DNA of 64,000 bases from Pilasporangium apinafurcum (taxonomy: Eukaryota; Oomycota; Peronosporomycetes; Pythiales; Pythiaceae), in NCBI GenBank assembly GCA_001600495.1, contig BCKE01000005.1:410507-474506 (forward strand), given 5' to 3'. Positions 45,301-54,023 of this stretch are shown piece after piece (position 1 is the first letter of the stretch; each line of letters starts with the position of its first letter). The notes under the pieces are model-generated. The model had not been told where the DNA came from. It did no database searches and was given only the letters and a program-made list of their open reading frames with translations. A program made the position numbers and the translations under genes.

Positions 45301-46514
45301 ACCTGGACATGACGGGTGATGTTCAAACGCTAGCACTCCTAGCCGCGCGGCTTCCTTCAACGCTTGTTGCTGAAGCTACTCTCTTGGAAAACTGGATTAT
45401 TATCTATCAAGATCTACTAAACCAGTGGCAACTTTTTCACGAACGCGCACGATTTGATGTTGGCCGATCGCAGCTCGAAGATGTGTTGAATGGATTTGCC
45501 AGCTTTGTACGTGGTCAAGAAGGAGAAGATGGCCAAACAGAACATGGCACAGTAGTATCGTCATCCCTAAACTCGATCCCTCCCCAACTGTATGTGCGTT
45601 GCAATTTTTGCAATACTTCGCTGTCACTGGCAAATTTATTGAGACTCGGTGGTTCCCATTCTTCTTGGTTGAATCGCGCAAAACCGAAGCTGACATGTTG
45701 TCCATCGTGCCGGAAACCGCTTCCTCAATGTGCGTTGTGCTTACTGCCATTTGGTTCGTTAAATCCATACTTTGAACTTGCACATCGTCGCTCCAAGCAA
45801 ACAGCAGATACAGTAAATAACCTTGTTAATTCTGCCATGGATAGTGGGATCGCATTTGAGGACCCAACAGGAGGAAAAAGCGACAATGAGAAGCTATCAC
45901 AGTTATCAAGCATTCCCTTCGTTGAGTGGTTTACATGGTGTCAGTCGTGTAAGCATGGTGGCCACGCACATCACCTTGCCGATTGGTTTAAATCACATAA
46001 AGTTTGTCCTGTGACCGATTGCGATTGCAAATGCCAACAGATGGATCGTCCAGTGATGCACAATGACAAACAAAATGAAATTCTTGGTCAGCAACAAGCT
46101 GCAGTAACTGCCGCAGCACTGCGACGAAATGTAGTAGGGAAAAAGATACAACAAGACTTACCAAATGGATTCAAGCGACCCGGAGTAGTAAAGGCTTTCC
46201 AGCAGTCGATGAATATGCAGCAACATTCTTCCCAACCTCCCTCAGCGTCATCCACGTCCTCCCTTCGGATGTTCTCGACAACGGCTCGTCCAAATAGCTC
46301 CGCTAGTGGGTTCGCATCTCCCTTCACTCTTTCAGGACCAGGCGCGACTAGTATGAGCATTCCTTTAGGGAGCACGCATAATGTTAGCGGGACAAATAGC
46401 GGGGTGAACAGCAATGGCAGTGGATCGGGAAATGACGGGATGAGTATGACAATACCTCTAAGCAGCAAGTTGGATCAATTGGAGTCAGACAAGAATGCAT
46501 TCAAATTTATTTGA
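42333..46514 (+). CDS. MIOS: MIOS (WD-repeat protein mio), GATOR2 subunit
   Basis: Single-exon protein of 1393 residues from ATG 42333. MIOS/Sea4 is part of GATOR2, which signals amino-acid sufficiency to TORC1 at the lysosome or vacuole. The N-terminus is a WD propeller (VAWSPHDTSIFAVGADNLRL, then CNAVAWNPVLPNQLAAGFEK, then HMLATYTDGTQEPVKVWDIR). A helical middle holds the conserved RRLALLACNWD. The C-terminus has the Mio-type zinc-binding domain: CNFCNTSLSLANLL, CCPSCRKPLPQCALC, WCQSCKHGGHAHHLADWF and CPVTDCDCKCQQMD, matching the CPVTGCTCKC of animal MIOS. It is much longer than human MIOS (875 residues). Extra length comes from a Gly/Ser-rich insertion in the propeller (about 220-270), Ser-rich loops, and a 170-residue Ser/Gly-rich tail after the zinc domain. 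No truncation. Confidence 0.92.
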   Translation: MSKQQRMVVAWSPHDTSIFAVGADNLRLFETTTTSSTSATAHSGDNYGSTHSSNNSISGSGYHHYYNNDTMDEGSGGDPSMTTQRKRSFRLIKINAQITQLKCMEWYPFASKPLLIAAGMGSGKILLSDFEDQRTRMVREFLPKYSRPCNAVAWNPVLPNQLAAGFEKVRSDFCTLVWDLNTSSASSSATSVSAMGANANGESLDGSRMSGDTSDIVDGNIAVGANSMMLSSSRSKSTLGGGGGRDGSGSGGGAGGSTPGMSSSGSGGGVVRTFTEKPLHELSNSEATMALSWVPFQPTCLATGTGFKWLRVYDLRTKNSPSSSPMSIVAHNKAVLGVVFDEHRPHMLATYTDGTQEPVKVWDIRRLDSSTGPVMSLYPNSKTLSQVSWCPSKPGILVTASVEEKWISLWDVITPETDGSNHIKKPFRRRYTSDPLSAFSWQYVPSSPAPLRHYGFAGNNKMNNNGTASASNDITAAAFPNRLLTASIGGAIEDISVHDSMPISVSSYGSIAFGCGELVFGGSVHASGLGTAVSARQALENNKEIQDGEDISNEMYKLAKMGYSVALPKNLKLFGNSSTRHRQLRNLWLWVDQVESLRRVQAARVSQSRVSSNMNTNTVNASGPLGGWPLDPAALAVAGVKNLLSKTPDSPTSRNSQQLESTQSTLSDIVSVMKTDPILGCHYYDGLGRRLALLACNWDPDNGQNNIRSASGSSSAGGQFQESVLGSRGNLSFHRSNSGVWNSQKQFDDEESMGSRAWNEGGRYELRNILSKCEAEGDYARAAALAVFHGDLNSAVTLLQKGANTLSQMQHLNGSNAQAYSPDVLQLVAMAVAGYSPSSGNTGGQSLWSNMCQQLLKREEILSQKQARYLHAMLSFLCATTSSNPINLNPGRPSPVPPRRGNNRRAWGSVDSLSLLANAKPLAAGVYAPILNDTSLPLSDRVAFACRYLAPSDLRAFITLHEEDCEQFGRLEGLMITGLNAGGIRLLQKYLDMTGDVQTLALLAARLPSTLVAEATLLENWIIIYQDLLNQWQLFHERARFDVGRSQLEDVLNGFASFVRGQEGEDGQTEHGTVVSSSLNSIPPQLYVRCNFCNTSLSLANLLRLGGSHSSWLNRAKPKLTCCPSCRKPLPQCALCLLPFGSLNPYFELAHRRSKQTADTVNNLVNSAMDSGIAFEDPTGGKSDNEKLSQLSSIPFVEWFTWCQSCKHGGHAHHLADWFKSHKVCPVTDCDCKCQQMDRPVMHNDKQNEILGQQQAAVTAAALRRNVVGKKIQQDLPNGFKRPGVVKAFQQSMNMQQHSSQPPSASSTSSLRMFSTTARPNSSASGFASPFTLSGPGATSMSIPLGSTHNVSGTNSGVNSNGSGSGNDGMSMTIPLSSKLDQLESDKNAFKFI

Positions 46515-47826
46515 TACGGTAGACGAATAGATACAAGAAAAGTAGAGATGCTGATTGCAAAATGAATCGATATCAGGGAAAAGTAGTGTCAACCCGCAAG
46601 CAAAGAATTTGTCGATGTATTAATTTTGGGAATATATGTATGTTTCTGCGGGCAGTCGGATGAATGCATGGCTGGTTTGCTCCTAAGCTCTTTTCGCAAT
46701 TTATCGTTGACTCGTTGCCCAATTCTTTGCTTTGTAAACAGGCACATACGACTCTGGAAGCAGAGAAGTTCTCAAGATGGTGTCAGCGGCTTTTTTTGCA
46801 ATCATCATTGGCGTGTTCATATTCTCACTGACAAGATTGGGTATTATCGAAGCATCGACCACACGGAAGTTCTCGAGTCCGTGGATATGTCAAAGACCGA
46901 CAAACGCGACAGACTTACTGAAGTCGTTTCAGAGCGTGATGAACTAAGTGACTTTCTACATTACATAAATGCCCATGTGAGCCGCCAAATCCTGTCCGAT
47001 TACTGGTAGATGATTACTTAACGGCACGCCGACTTCTTTTAAGTGATCAACATCGCTTGCATTGGAAAGCAACAGAAGGGAATGAATGGCTTCGGCAGAC
47101 AAAATCACTTTAAACCAATGGAATATCCGCCCTAATCGTCAATAGCATATAAAAAAGTCTTTGATGATCGCACCTCTTTCCCACGCGAATTTGAAACGGA
47201 GGTAAGTTTTTTCGTTTAAGTATTCGCAATCTCTACATCAATAGCTTTCTTACCGTCGAAAAGCATTGGATGCGTCTTTATATTCAATGCTCTTCAATCG
47301 GTCCGACATGTGCAAGTCATCATTACGCGCTGTCAGTAGCTTCTTTCGATGTAACTACGTTGCCGTGATGTCTTACATACAGGTATATGAGGATATGTAA
47401 CTGCCTATCCTTTGCGGGCATCTTGATCACTTCTACTACCAAACACACAACTGAGTATCTTTTCTTTCTTGGCGCTATTGTCCAGTTCTAGAAACCTTTT
47501 CTTTATGGTTGTTGACAAGAAGAGCTACAGTCGTTCCAAGTCCCAGCTTTTCGTTGGACGTTTGGCCGATGCTCGTATAGAGCATCCAGTAGTTGCAGTC
47601 ATCTTTGAGGAATGGGCACATTTTGTAAACGATTTCTGTTCTGGAACATTATGTAGCCATTTGCAGGCTGTGACACTTGAACACATCAACGCGATTCTCG
47701 ACATAGTGACATTGATACAATTTCTTCTACTGAAAGAAGTCGGTTCAGAAAGTACCTCAAATAGTGACTTTCACTGCGACAACATTTCAACATTTCTTCG
47801 TGCGAAGCTTGCAAAGTGACGGGAAG
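46515..47826. other. Intergenic with possible gene debris
   Basis: No intact gene is supported. Between about 46740 and 47110 three overlapping plus-strand frames look coding-like in turn: [20 protein letters not shown] after an AAACAG acceptor-like site, a frame with LTEVVSERDELSDFLHYIN, and one reading LLVDDYLTARRLLLSDQHRL. The order of frames suggests a decayed gene. A 56-codon frame from ATG 46777 ([20 protein letters not shown]) mimics a signal peptide. The frame 47469-47819 lacks an ATG start and any domain. Confidence 0.4.
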
Positions 47827-49632
47827 ATGCCGCCAGGTGATCATCACCCAGCCATTCTGACGAGCGTAGCAGTTGTACTACGCGACAAATCGCTACATTA
47901 CACACTCCCGCATGTGATAGCTACTATCAGTGACTATGTGGACGCGTCTTCGTGTGGATGGACAGTTCGGAAAGCGCGTGACCAAGGCTTCATCCACCTG
48001 CTTCGAATACGATTGCTGACACCCCACATGAACCATGAAGGAGAATATGACACCTTGAGCAATCCGTACTATATGAGGCTGTTGTGGAAGAATGCTATCA
48101 AAAGTAACGTCAAGCGTGGCGATCTGGATGAATTACAGCGACTGATAACACCAGGTACAGGCGATGCAGATGCTTTTATTTGTGGCAAATTTGGCACAAA
48201 GCTGGTCGAAGTGGCCACGCAACACGGACATTTGCACATTCTAGAGTGGTTATACGCAAACTATCCCACAGCAATCGAATGGAAAGGGTTGGCAGTGGTG
48301 CTTGGCGTGCATTTTAACCACCTCGCCGTGGTACAGTGGCTCAAACGCATTGGATACGAAGACGCTCCTGGCCGAGTAGCTGCTGAACGTATTCGTCACC
48401 TGGTACCACCGGCAACCATGGATTTGGCTGTAAAGAAGTGGCAGCAGCAGCATGGCTACTTTAATTTTCGACGTGAATGGACTCTCGCAGCTGCTAGTGG
48501 ACGGCTGGATATCTTGCAATGGCTCCATCAATTTGAAGACAACAGTACAGAGTTGGAAGGCATTTTCTGTGGTTTCCCACTTGCTGCATCACATGGTCAT
48601 CTTCACATCATGCAGTGGATTTCAGAAACCTATCGCAGAAACGTATCAATGGATGAGATAGAACAGATTTTACTTCCCTTTATCGATCACATGTGTCGAA
48701 TCGCGATGATCCATGCGGCCAGAGAAGGTTTCTTTGAGATTGTTCAATGGCTGCATGCACATTATTCATCCTGTGACTATGGTAGTCGTACAATGGACAT
48801 GGCGGCTGCAGGCGGTCACTTGGAGATTGTTCAGTTTCTGCATTCAAACCGTTCAGAAGGTTGCAGTGATTACGCTATGGATGGAGCCGCAAGATATGGC
48901 TTTTTGGAAGTTGTCAAGTGGCTCCATACGAATCGCACAGAAGGCTGCACTGTACATGCAATGGATGGTGCAGCTGAATATGGCCATTTGGATGTGATTC
49001 TGTGGCTTCATACGAACAGAAGTGAAGGATGTACGACCCAAGCGATGGATGGTGCTGCAATGAACGGGCATTTATATGTCGTGCAGTGGCTTCACGCGAA
49101 TCGACCCGAGGGATGTTCTCCCTTTGCGATGCAAGGTGCCGCTAGTAATGGCCACTTAGAGGTAGTGCTATGGCTTCATCACCATTATGAACATGCAGCA
49201 GCTACTCTGGATGGACCAGCTCGTGATGGACATCTTGAAGTGGTGAAGTGGCTACAAGAGAATGGTTACGATGGTGCTAACCAAGATGCACTTGTTTTGG
49301 CTTCTTTGAAAGGCCATCTTTCCGTCGTTCAATGGCTGTTTCACCGCGTTGTATACCCTATTGAGTGTATACAAGACGCAGTGATTCATTCAGCAATTGG
49401 TGGCCAGTTCGAGGTCTTGCTATTTTTCTATACACGAGACGTTGCTATATCCAAAGAATCCTCTTCGACTTACTTTGTGCCTAAGGTTTTTGACGCGGCC
49501 GCTCAGTCGGATCAGCTGGAGATTATACGATGGCTATATGATCAGTACGCGTTTCTCTTGGAAGCTCACACAATCCATTGTACCAAATTGTTGGACACAG
49601 AGAGTTACCTGTGGATCATGGAGCGACTATAA
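47827..49632 (+). CDS. Ankyrin-family protein, 28-residue repeats (paralogue C)
   Basis: Single-exon protein of 601 residues from ATG 47827; the frame is open a further 21 codons upstream but starts with GTG. N-terminal block: VAVVLRDKSLHYTLPHV, then MRLLWKNAIKSNVKRGDLDE. Irregular units follow (HLHILEWLYAN, RLDILQWLHQFED), then at least six consecutive perfect 28-residue units (AMDGAARYGFLEVVKWLHTN, AMDGAAEYGHLDVILWLHTN, AMDGAAMNGHLYVVQWLHAN, AMQGAASNGHLEVVLWLHHH) joined by EGCTT-type linkers. The C-terminus TESYLWIMERL is shared with A and B. It is separated from A and B by BBS7 and MIOS, so the family is scattered locally rather than in one tandem array. Confidence 0.88.
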   Translation: MPPGDHHPAILTSVAVVLRDKSLHYTLPHVIATISDYVDASSCGWTVRKARDQGFIHLLRIRLLTPHMNHEGEYDTLSNPYYMRLLWKNAIKSNVKRGDLDELQRLITPGTGDADAFICGKFGTKLVEVATQHGHLHILEWLYANYPTAIEWKGLAVVLGVHFNHLAVVQWLKRIGYEDAPGRVAAERIRHLVPPATMDLAVKKWQQQHGYFNFRREWTLAAASGRLDILQWLHQFEDNSTELEGIFCGFPLAASHGHLHIMQWISETYRRNVSMDEIEQILLPFIDHMCRIAMIHAAREGFFEIVQWLHAHYSSCDYGSRTMDMAAAGGHLEIVQFLHSNRSEGCSDYAMDGAARYGFLEVVKWLHTNRTEGCTVHAMDGAAEYGHLDVILWLHTNRSEGCTTQAMDGAAMNGHLYVVQWLHANRPEGCSPFAMQGAASNGHLEVVLWLHHHYEHAAATLDGPARDGHLEVVKWLQENGYDGANQDALVLASLKGHLSVVQWLFHRVVYPIECIQDAVIHSAIGGQFEVLLFFYTRDVAISKESSSTYFVPKVFDAAAQSDQLEIIRWLYDQYAFLLEAHTIHCTKLLDTESYLWIMERL

Positions 49633-50350
49633 TGTGGCAGTTTGACTCAAAAACGAAAGTCGTCGACAACCTGAAGAATTTTACTACATCCTAATGCTAG
49701 TAATTTTATTTTCTGGACAGTGGGTCCCTATTACATATCTGATACAGTCGGGTGTCAAACCCGAGCCGAATTCATAATACTGTATTTAGTGTGTGTAAGG
49801 TAAATACAATTTTTTTAGGTGTACTGTTTTATTTATGCATAAATCATAAATAAATTCAACCAATCAAAGTGCAGAAACATTTATTGAGAAATAAAGCATT
49901 TGGACAAAGGGCAATAGAAAGATATGCTCTGTTATTCCGATTTTGTAATTATTGCTAACCTAATACAATACTTTATAAATGTGGGCTTAAGCGGAACTTG
50001 GGTGTACGAAAAATTTAAGAGTTACTTTGTATAGAAATCGGTTATGCACAGATAGACTGTAAAAAACTGTTGTCCTACATTATTTGCGATACTATTACCG
50101 CTGCTTGGCGTCAAAAACAAGCACAAAGCGAACCTTATTCTGCAACTCTATACATTTTTGAAGCTAAAATTAGCTGCTTCGGTTGCTTGTTTAGAGTTAT
50201 TAATATTGTTACCTTCAAGTCATTCGCTGATTTTTGCACGTAGATGCGTGCGACAACAAGACGGTCGCAAAGCATACGTCGATAAACCGGAGAAGATCTT
50301 CGGTGTGGGAAGGGAATTTGCCAGAAATTTGCTGTTTACACGATAGGAAA
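49633..50350. other. Intergenic, AT-rich, with an inverted repeat
   Basis: AT-rich spacer. A perfect 10-bp inverted repeat, TTTATTTATG at 49828-49837 and CATAAATAAA at 49845-49854, could be a 3' processing or hairpin element of the upstream gene. No coding region is supported; an open frame in the last 117 bases continuous with the next gene has no ATG. Confidence 0.55.
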
Positions 50351-52006
50351 ATGCCTGGCACCAACGATACAAGCATGAAAGAATTCTATGACGGTCTCTT
50401 TCATTCGCCCATCTTTGCCACTCACCAACGCATCTGCTGTAATGTTGGCTTCGCCTCACATGAAGCTGTTGTTACTGATAGCGATGTAGAGCGAGGGAAC
50501 CGCTCCAAATTTCACGTTGCCCATCCTGATGAACTCTGTCAATTGCGAATATACGAGGAACTCGTAGTGCTTGCCACGGAGGCGGGTTGTTTGTCTCAAT
50601 TTCTGGTTGCATCAACAGCATCATCTGCCAGTGAGGAGAGCAAGAAGTTGACGATTTTAGATGTCGGCTGTGGTGCTGGTGGGGGATTATGCGAATTGCA
50701 AGCATTATTCCCTTATGCAGAGATCGTTGGACTAGACTTGTCCAGTCAAGCGATAGAACGCAGCCAAGAAAACTGGAAAGCGTTTGTACGCGAGATTCCC
50801 GGGTATGAGGGAACATTGCGACTGGTGAATCAGCCCTGTGAACGGATGAAAGGCATTGCCACGGGCTCAGTCGAAGTGGTGTGTTTGGTGCAATTACTTC
50901 AGGATGTGAGAAACACTGACCGTGCTCTTGCAGAGATCGCGCGGGTATTGAAACCCGGGGGTGTGCTAATGATTGCTGACTTCCTACCAAACGCGCAGCT
51001 CGACGATCGCTTCGAACTTGTGCAGGAACGAGAGATCTCTTTAAACGTTCTTTTGTCATGCAAGCAAAACACTCCTGTACTTGAAGCCTTAATCCGACAA
51101 TCAGTGCCTGATGAATTTCAAGGTGAAATGAAAACTTTTTTCTGTGTAGAAAATTCAGAGTTTTACCAGGCACTGCAGCGTGGTGAATTGGCATATCGCC
51201 TCCTGTGTTTAAAAAAGAAAAATGATGATGTTGTCAATGGTAGCACAACCAGCGGAAACGACGAAGTAGAGTGGAGTGATGTGGCCGATGATGGCTCGTA
51301 CTACACGTCTGATGACGAAGAGCCGATATACGACGACGACATGCCCAATTATTACTCCTACGACGAGCTGTTCCCGCAGTTAGAAGTATTGAAGACCAAC
51401 TACGACGTTATCTTGGAGGAGATGCTTGCCGTACAACAGTCATCGTCGTGGCCGTTCTGGCCGGAGAAGCATTACACCGAAGGGGAAAGTGAGTGGCGTG
51501 TGTTTCCATTTTGCTATACTTTCCCAGCCTACGACGCTTCAAAGACAACGTGGGTGGATTCCACTTGTGACCTCTGCCCACGCACTGTAGAAGTCTTGAA
51601 AAAAATTCCCGGCATCCGTACGGCGCTCTTCTCCAAGCTGGGACCTGGAACGACGCTCGCTGCGCATCGTGGCTGGGCTGATCTCTCAAACCACATCCTT
51701 CGTTGTCATATCGGTCTCGTAGTACCGACGCTGGAGAATGGTGCACCTTGCTGCTCGATGGTTGTAAGTGATGAAAAAAAGTACCACCGTGAACGGGAGA
51801 TCATGGTGTTTGATGATAGCAAACTTCATTACGCCTTCAATCACCATGATGAGAAGACGCGGATTGTTTTGATTATTGATCTCTATCGCCCAGATCACTT
51901 GCCACGAGGGAAAGCTCGTGGCGGTCATTCAGACGAGTTGGACGAGTTCATTGAGACGTTCGGGAAGCAAATGCTAGTGAATGGTGGTGATGATGATGAT
52001 GCATAG
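50351..52006 (+). CDS. SAM methyltransferase fused to an Asp/Asn beta-hydroxylase domain
   Basis: Single-exon protein of 551 residues from ATG 50351; no earlier in-frame ATG exists. The N-terminal half is a class I SAM-dependent methyltransferase: motif I LDVGCGAGGGLCELQ (about residue 100), acidic loop EIVGLDLSS, and ARVLKPGGVLMIADF. A 50-residue acidic linker follows (about 295-340, YYTSDDEEPIYDDD). The C-terminal half matches the aspartyl/asparaginyl beta-hydroxylase family, 2-oxoglutarate/Fe(II) enzymes: LGPGTTLAAHRGWADLSNHI, LRCHIGL, EIMVFDDSKLHYAFNHHDEK and RIVLIIDLYRP. The conserved HRG and LHYAFNH histidines are the likely iron ligands and the late Arg likely binds 2-oxoglutarate. There is no signal peptide, so it is presumably cytosolic. 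The substrate is unknown. Two activities on one chain suggest one substrate is both methylated and hydroxylated; that is inference. Confidence 0.88.
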   Translation: MPGTNDTSMKEFYDGLFHSPIFATHQRICCNVGFASHEAVVTDSDVERGNRSKFHVAHPDELCQLRIYEELVVLATEAGCLSQFLVASTASSASEESKKLTILDVGCGAGGGLCELQALFPYAEIVGLDLSSQAIERSQENWKAFVREIPGYEGTLRLVNQPCERMKGIATGSVEVVCLVQLLQDVRNTDRALAEIARVLKPGGVLMIADFLPNAQLDDRFELVQEREISLNVLLSCKQNTPVLEALIRQSVPDEFQGEMKTFFCVENSEFYQALQRGELAYRLLCLKKKNDDVVNGSTTSGNDEVEWSDVADDGSYYTSDDEEPIYDDDMPNYYSYDELFPQLEVLKTNYDVILEEMLAVQQSSSWPFWPEKHYTEGESEWRVFPFCYTFPAYDASKTTWVDSTCDLCPRTVEVLKKIPGIRTALFSKLGPGTTLAAHRGWADLSNHILRCHIGLVVPTLENGAPCCSMVVSDEKKYHREREIMVFDDSKLHYAFNHHDEKTRIVLIIDLYRPDHLPRGKARGGHSDELDEFIETFGKQMLVNGGDDDDA

Positions 52007-52131
52007 TGTTACCGTGACAAGCTGTGAAAGAAGAGCATGATGCAGTCAATTTGAGTTTGGCTTTTTGCGCGTGGTGATCATTGTTGTTGTATCATGTGTA
52101 TACTTGGATCCATAGGCAAAACTTAGTGCTA

Positions 52132-52907
52132 TCAGCTCTTGATCTTAATGTTAAATAGACCTACAAACAAAATGCGGTGTCAATGCACGCTTATCGATCA
52201 GGGTACTCTGTGAGATTCTGATGAACGTACATTTCTGTATACTTTGCATGTCTGGTATGTCTGCATTCACAATGGCGGTGATGCCTAAATTCGCTAGCGC
52301 ACCGCGAATCATTCCACAGGGAAACACAAGAAACAGCAGTGCCATCTCCTTCGTGTGTTGGTCGTTCGCAGACGAAAATCCCGCAAGCCATCGGAAACTC
52401 AGATCCTGCACCACAAATACACCCTATACATACACGAAAAGCGTCAATAGAGCAGCAATCGATAGGTGGCTGAGTATGCGCTGTAGCAATTACGCGATGG
52501 TTCGTCTGGAGCTTATCGATTTGCTTTTTGAATATCAAAATCCAAAAATCCTTGCAGATAAACTTGATCACATCTAACGGCTCCAGCATCCGTGGGCGAT
52601 CTTTCGCGGATCGTTCTGCAAAACGGTAGCCGACATCGTAGCCCATGACTTCGAGCTTCAGTGTTAGCTCTTCTTTCTTGCTCTTGGTCAATTCGACGTT
52701 CCCACTCTCAGATGAATCCGCATTCTTCTCCGTAAGCGGATACCGTTGCAACTTGGGGGAATGGACCCAGCACATCAACCAATAGCAGATTAAAAGAAAC
52801 ATGTGGATGGAATGAGTCTAATATAGTTGCCATGGAATTCTACTTACCATGGATCGCACAATTTCTCCATAGAGCTGCTGGAAACAGCACTCCGCCACTT
52901 CCTTCAT
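52132..52907 (-). CDS. TRAPPC6: TRAPP complex subunit 6 (Trs33 homologue)
   Basis: Four exons: 52848-52907, 52494-52751, 52243-52423 and 52132-52160; introns of 96, 70 and 82 nt; 175 residues. TRAPP is the guanine-nucleotide exchange complex for Rab1 and Rab11-type GTPases and tethers Golgi vesicles. The first exon encodes MKEVAECCFQQLYGEIVRSM, matching the LFLLLHNEMVSGVY helix of TRAPPC6. Exon 2 has KLEVMGYDVGYRFAERSAKD and VIKFICKDFWILIFKKQID, near-identical to the KFICKDFWTTVFKKQID hallmark. Exon 3 has CGMIRGALANLGITAIVNAD. The last coding exon is only 29 nt and supplies LFNIKIKS, like the FQVMIQKL end of the animal protein. The phase works through all junctions. The gene is divergent from the PEX22-like gene. 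Confidence 0.93.
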
Positions 52908-53051
52908 CTCTCTTCTTGGTCTTTTCCTCAACTGTTGTCATGAGCTTGTTGATCACTATCACGAGGAGTTATGTTTCATTTTAGTGACTATTCGGAACAC
53001 AAACAAGCAAGCAAAGCGAATTCTAGGAAGCTACAGTACGAACAGATCTGA
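52908..53051. promoter_or_regulatory. Divergent TRAPPC6/PEX22 promoter with an Inr/FPR-like element
   Basis: Only 144 bp separate the two ATGs. On the PEX22 side, TTTCATTTTAGTG (52976-52988) followed by ATTCGGAACAC (52990-53000) resembles the oomycete initiator (Inr) plus flanking promoter region (FPR) pair, about 50 bp before the ATG. The match is to a remembered consensus and transcription has not been shown. Confidence 0.4.
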
Positions 53052-53921
53052 ATGCGAGCGATGGCGGGGGACATTCTCAATGGTTTGCTGGACGATACCA
53101 TGCTGGGCATCTTGATCGTTGTGCTAGTGATCATGCTGAGCACAGGGTACGTCTACCTCCAACAAATGCAACCTGAACGGCAACAGTTTCCGCCAGGTAA
53201 TCATCAAAATAACAACCCAGCATTTCTGGCACGCCAAGCTGCTGCTGGCAATGCTGCTTCACACGGTAAACATGATGTAATCTCTACCGCAAATCTCACA
53301 CCACCGCAGTTGCGGTTGCATCGATCACTACCACTGCGCAATGGTGCGCGCACGATCACGATCTGTGTGGATGCATTGCTGCATGACAAGGAAGATTCGG
53401 ATAAACTCGGATGGCAGGGCGGTGATGAAAACAGCAATACGACCTTGAACGTGCTCTCGGATTTGCTGCATATCGCTGACGTGTACTTGCTCTGCGTGGT
53501 GCGCAGTGAAAAAGACACACAGGTGCGGCAGCGCATTCGTGATTTCCTCGTATCTCATCCAGCACTCAAGTACGATCCCAAGACGAACTGGGGTATAAAA
53601 CCACACAAAATCTTGTTTTGCACGACGGTGATTGGTAAAATCGCGTTTGTACGCCAGTTAGAGCCGCAGATACATGTGGAAGGTATATTATATTACTCTA
53701 CTAGTATATAGTTTTGCGATTTATGTAGTGCAAAAGGTTCTCACTGTGTCTCTGTTGTTACGACTACAGTGGACAAAAATGCTGTTCGCGATCTCGAGAA
53801 ACACGTTCCTCGTGTCGTCCACGTGGTCACATCTGCCCAAGATCGCACATCGACGGAGCCTAATCACGGACATCACGTTGCGGATGGATTTGCTGCATAT
53901 TTCAAGCTTCTGGGAGCATAA
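53052..53921 (+). CDS. PEX22-like peroxisomal membrane anchor
   Basis: Two exons, 53052-53682 and 53770-53921, with an 87-nt intron and consistent phase; 260 residues. An N-terminal membrane helix (MLGILIVVLVIMLSTGYVYL) is followed by a Gln/Asn-rich linker, then an alpha/beta domain: RTITICVDALLHD, DLLHIADVYLLCVVRS, then HKILFCTTVIGKIAFVRQLE followed by PQIHVE. The last stretch is the PEX22 signature: a core resembling FCTT--G----VRQLEP--H, then a final helix. PEX22 anchors the ubiquitin-conjugating enzyme PEX4 on the peroxisome for recycling of the import receptor PEX5. Identity rests on this signature and on the membrane anchor. Confirmation would need a PEX4 partner elsewhere in the genome. 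Confidence 0.75.
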
Positions 53922-54023
53922 TAAAACAAGGAAAGAGATTTGAACGTGATATGATGCAGCTTTAAAACGAAATCATCAGTTAATGAGACAGCATTGTGGC
54001 TATCGTAGGAATGGAACCTATGC

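Noticed and set aside
47469-47819. 116-codon frame upstream of ankyrin paralogue C
   Set aside because: Begins with a non-ATG codon, shows no domain, and overlaps the leader of paralogue C.
37110-49632. Regular 84-bp repeats considered as CRISPR or satellite DNA
   Set aside because: The period is a multiple of three, the repeats are fully translated as 28-residue ankyrin-like units, and there are no unique spacers.
50472-51194. 240-codon minus-strand frame opposite the methyltransferase
   Set aside because: Antisense shadow, no start context, no family, and the sense strand is clearly coding.
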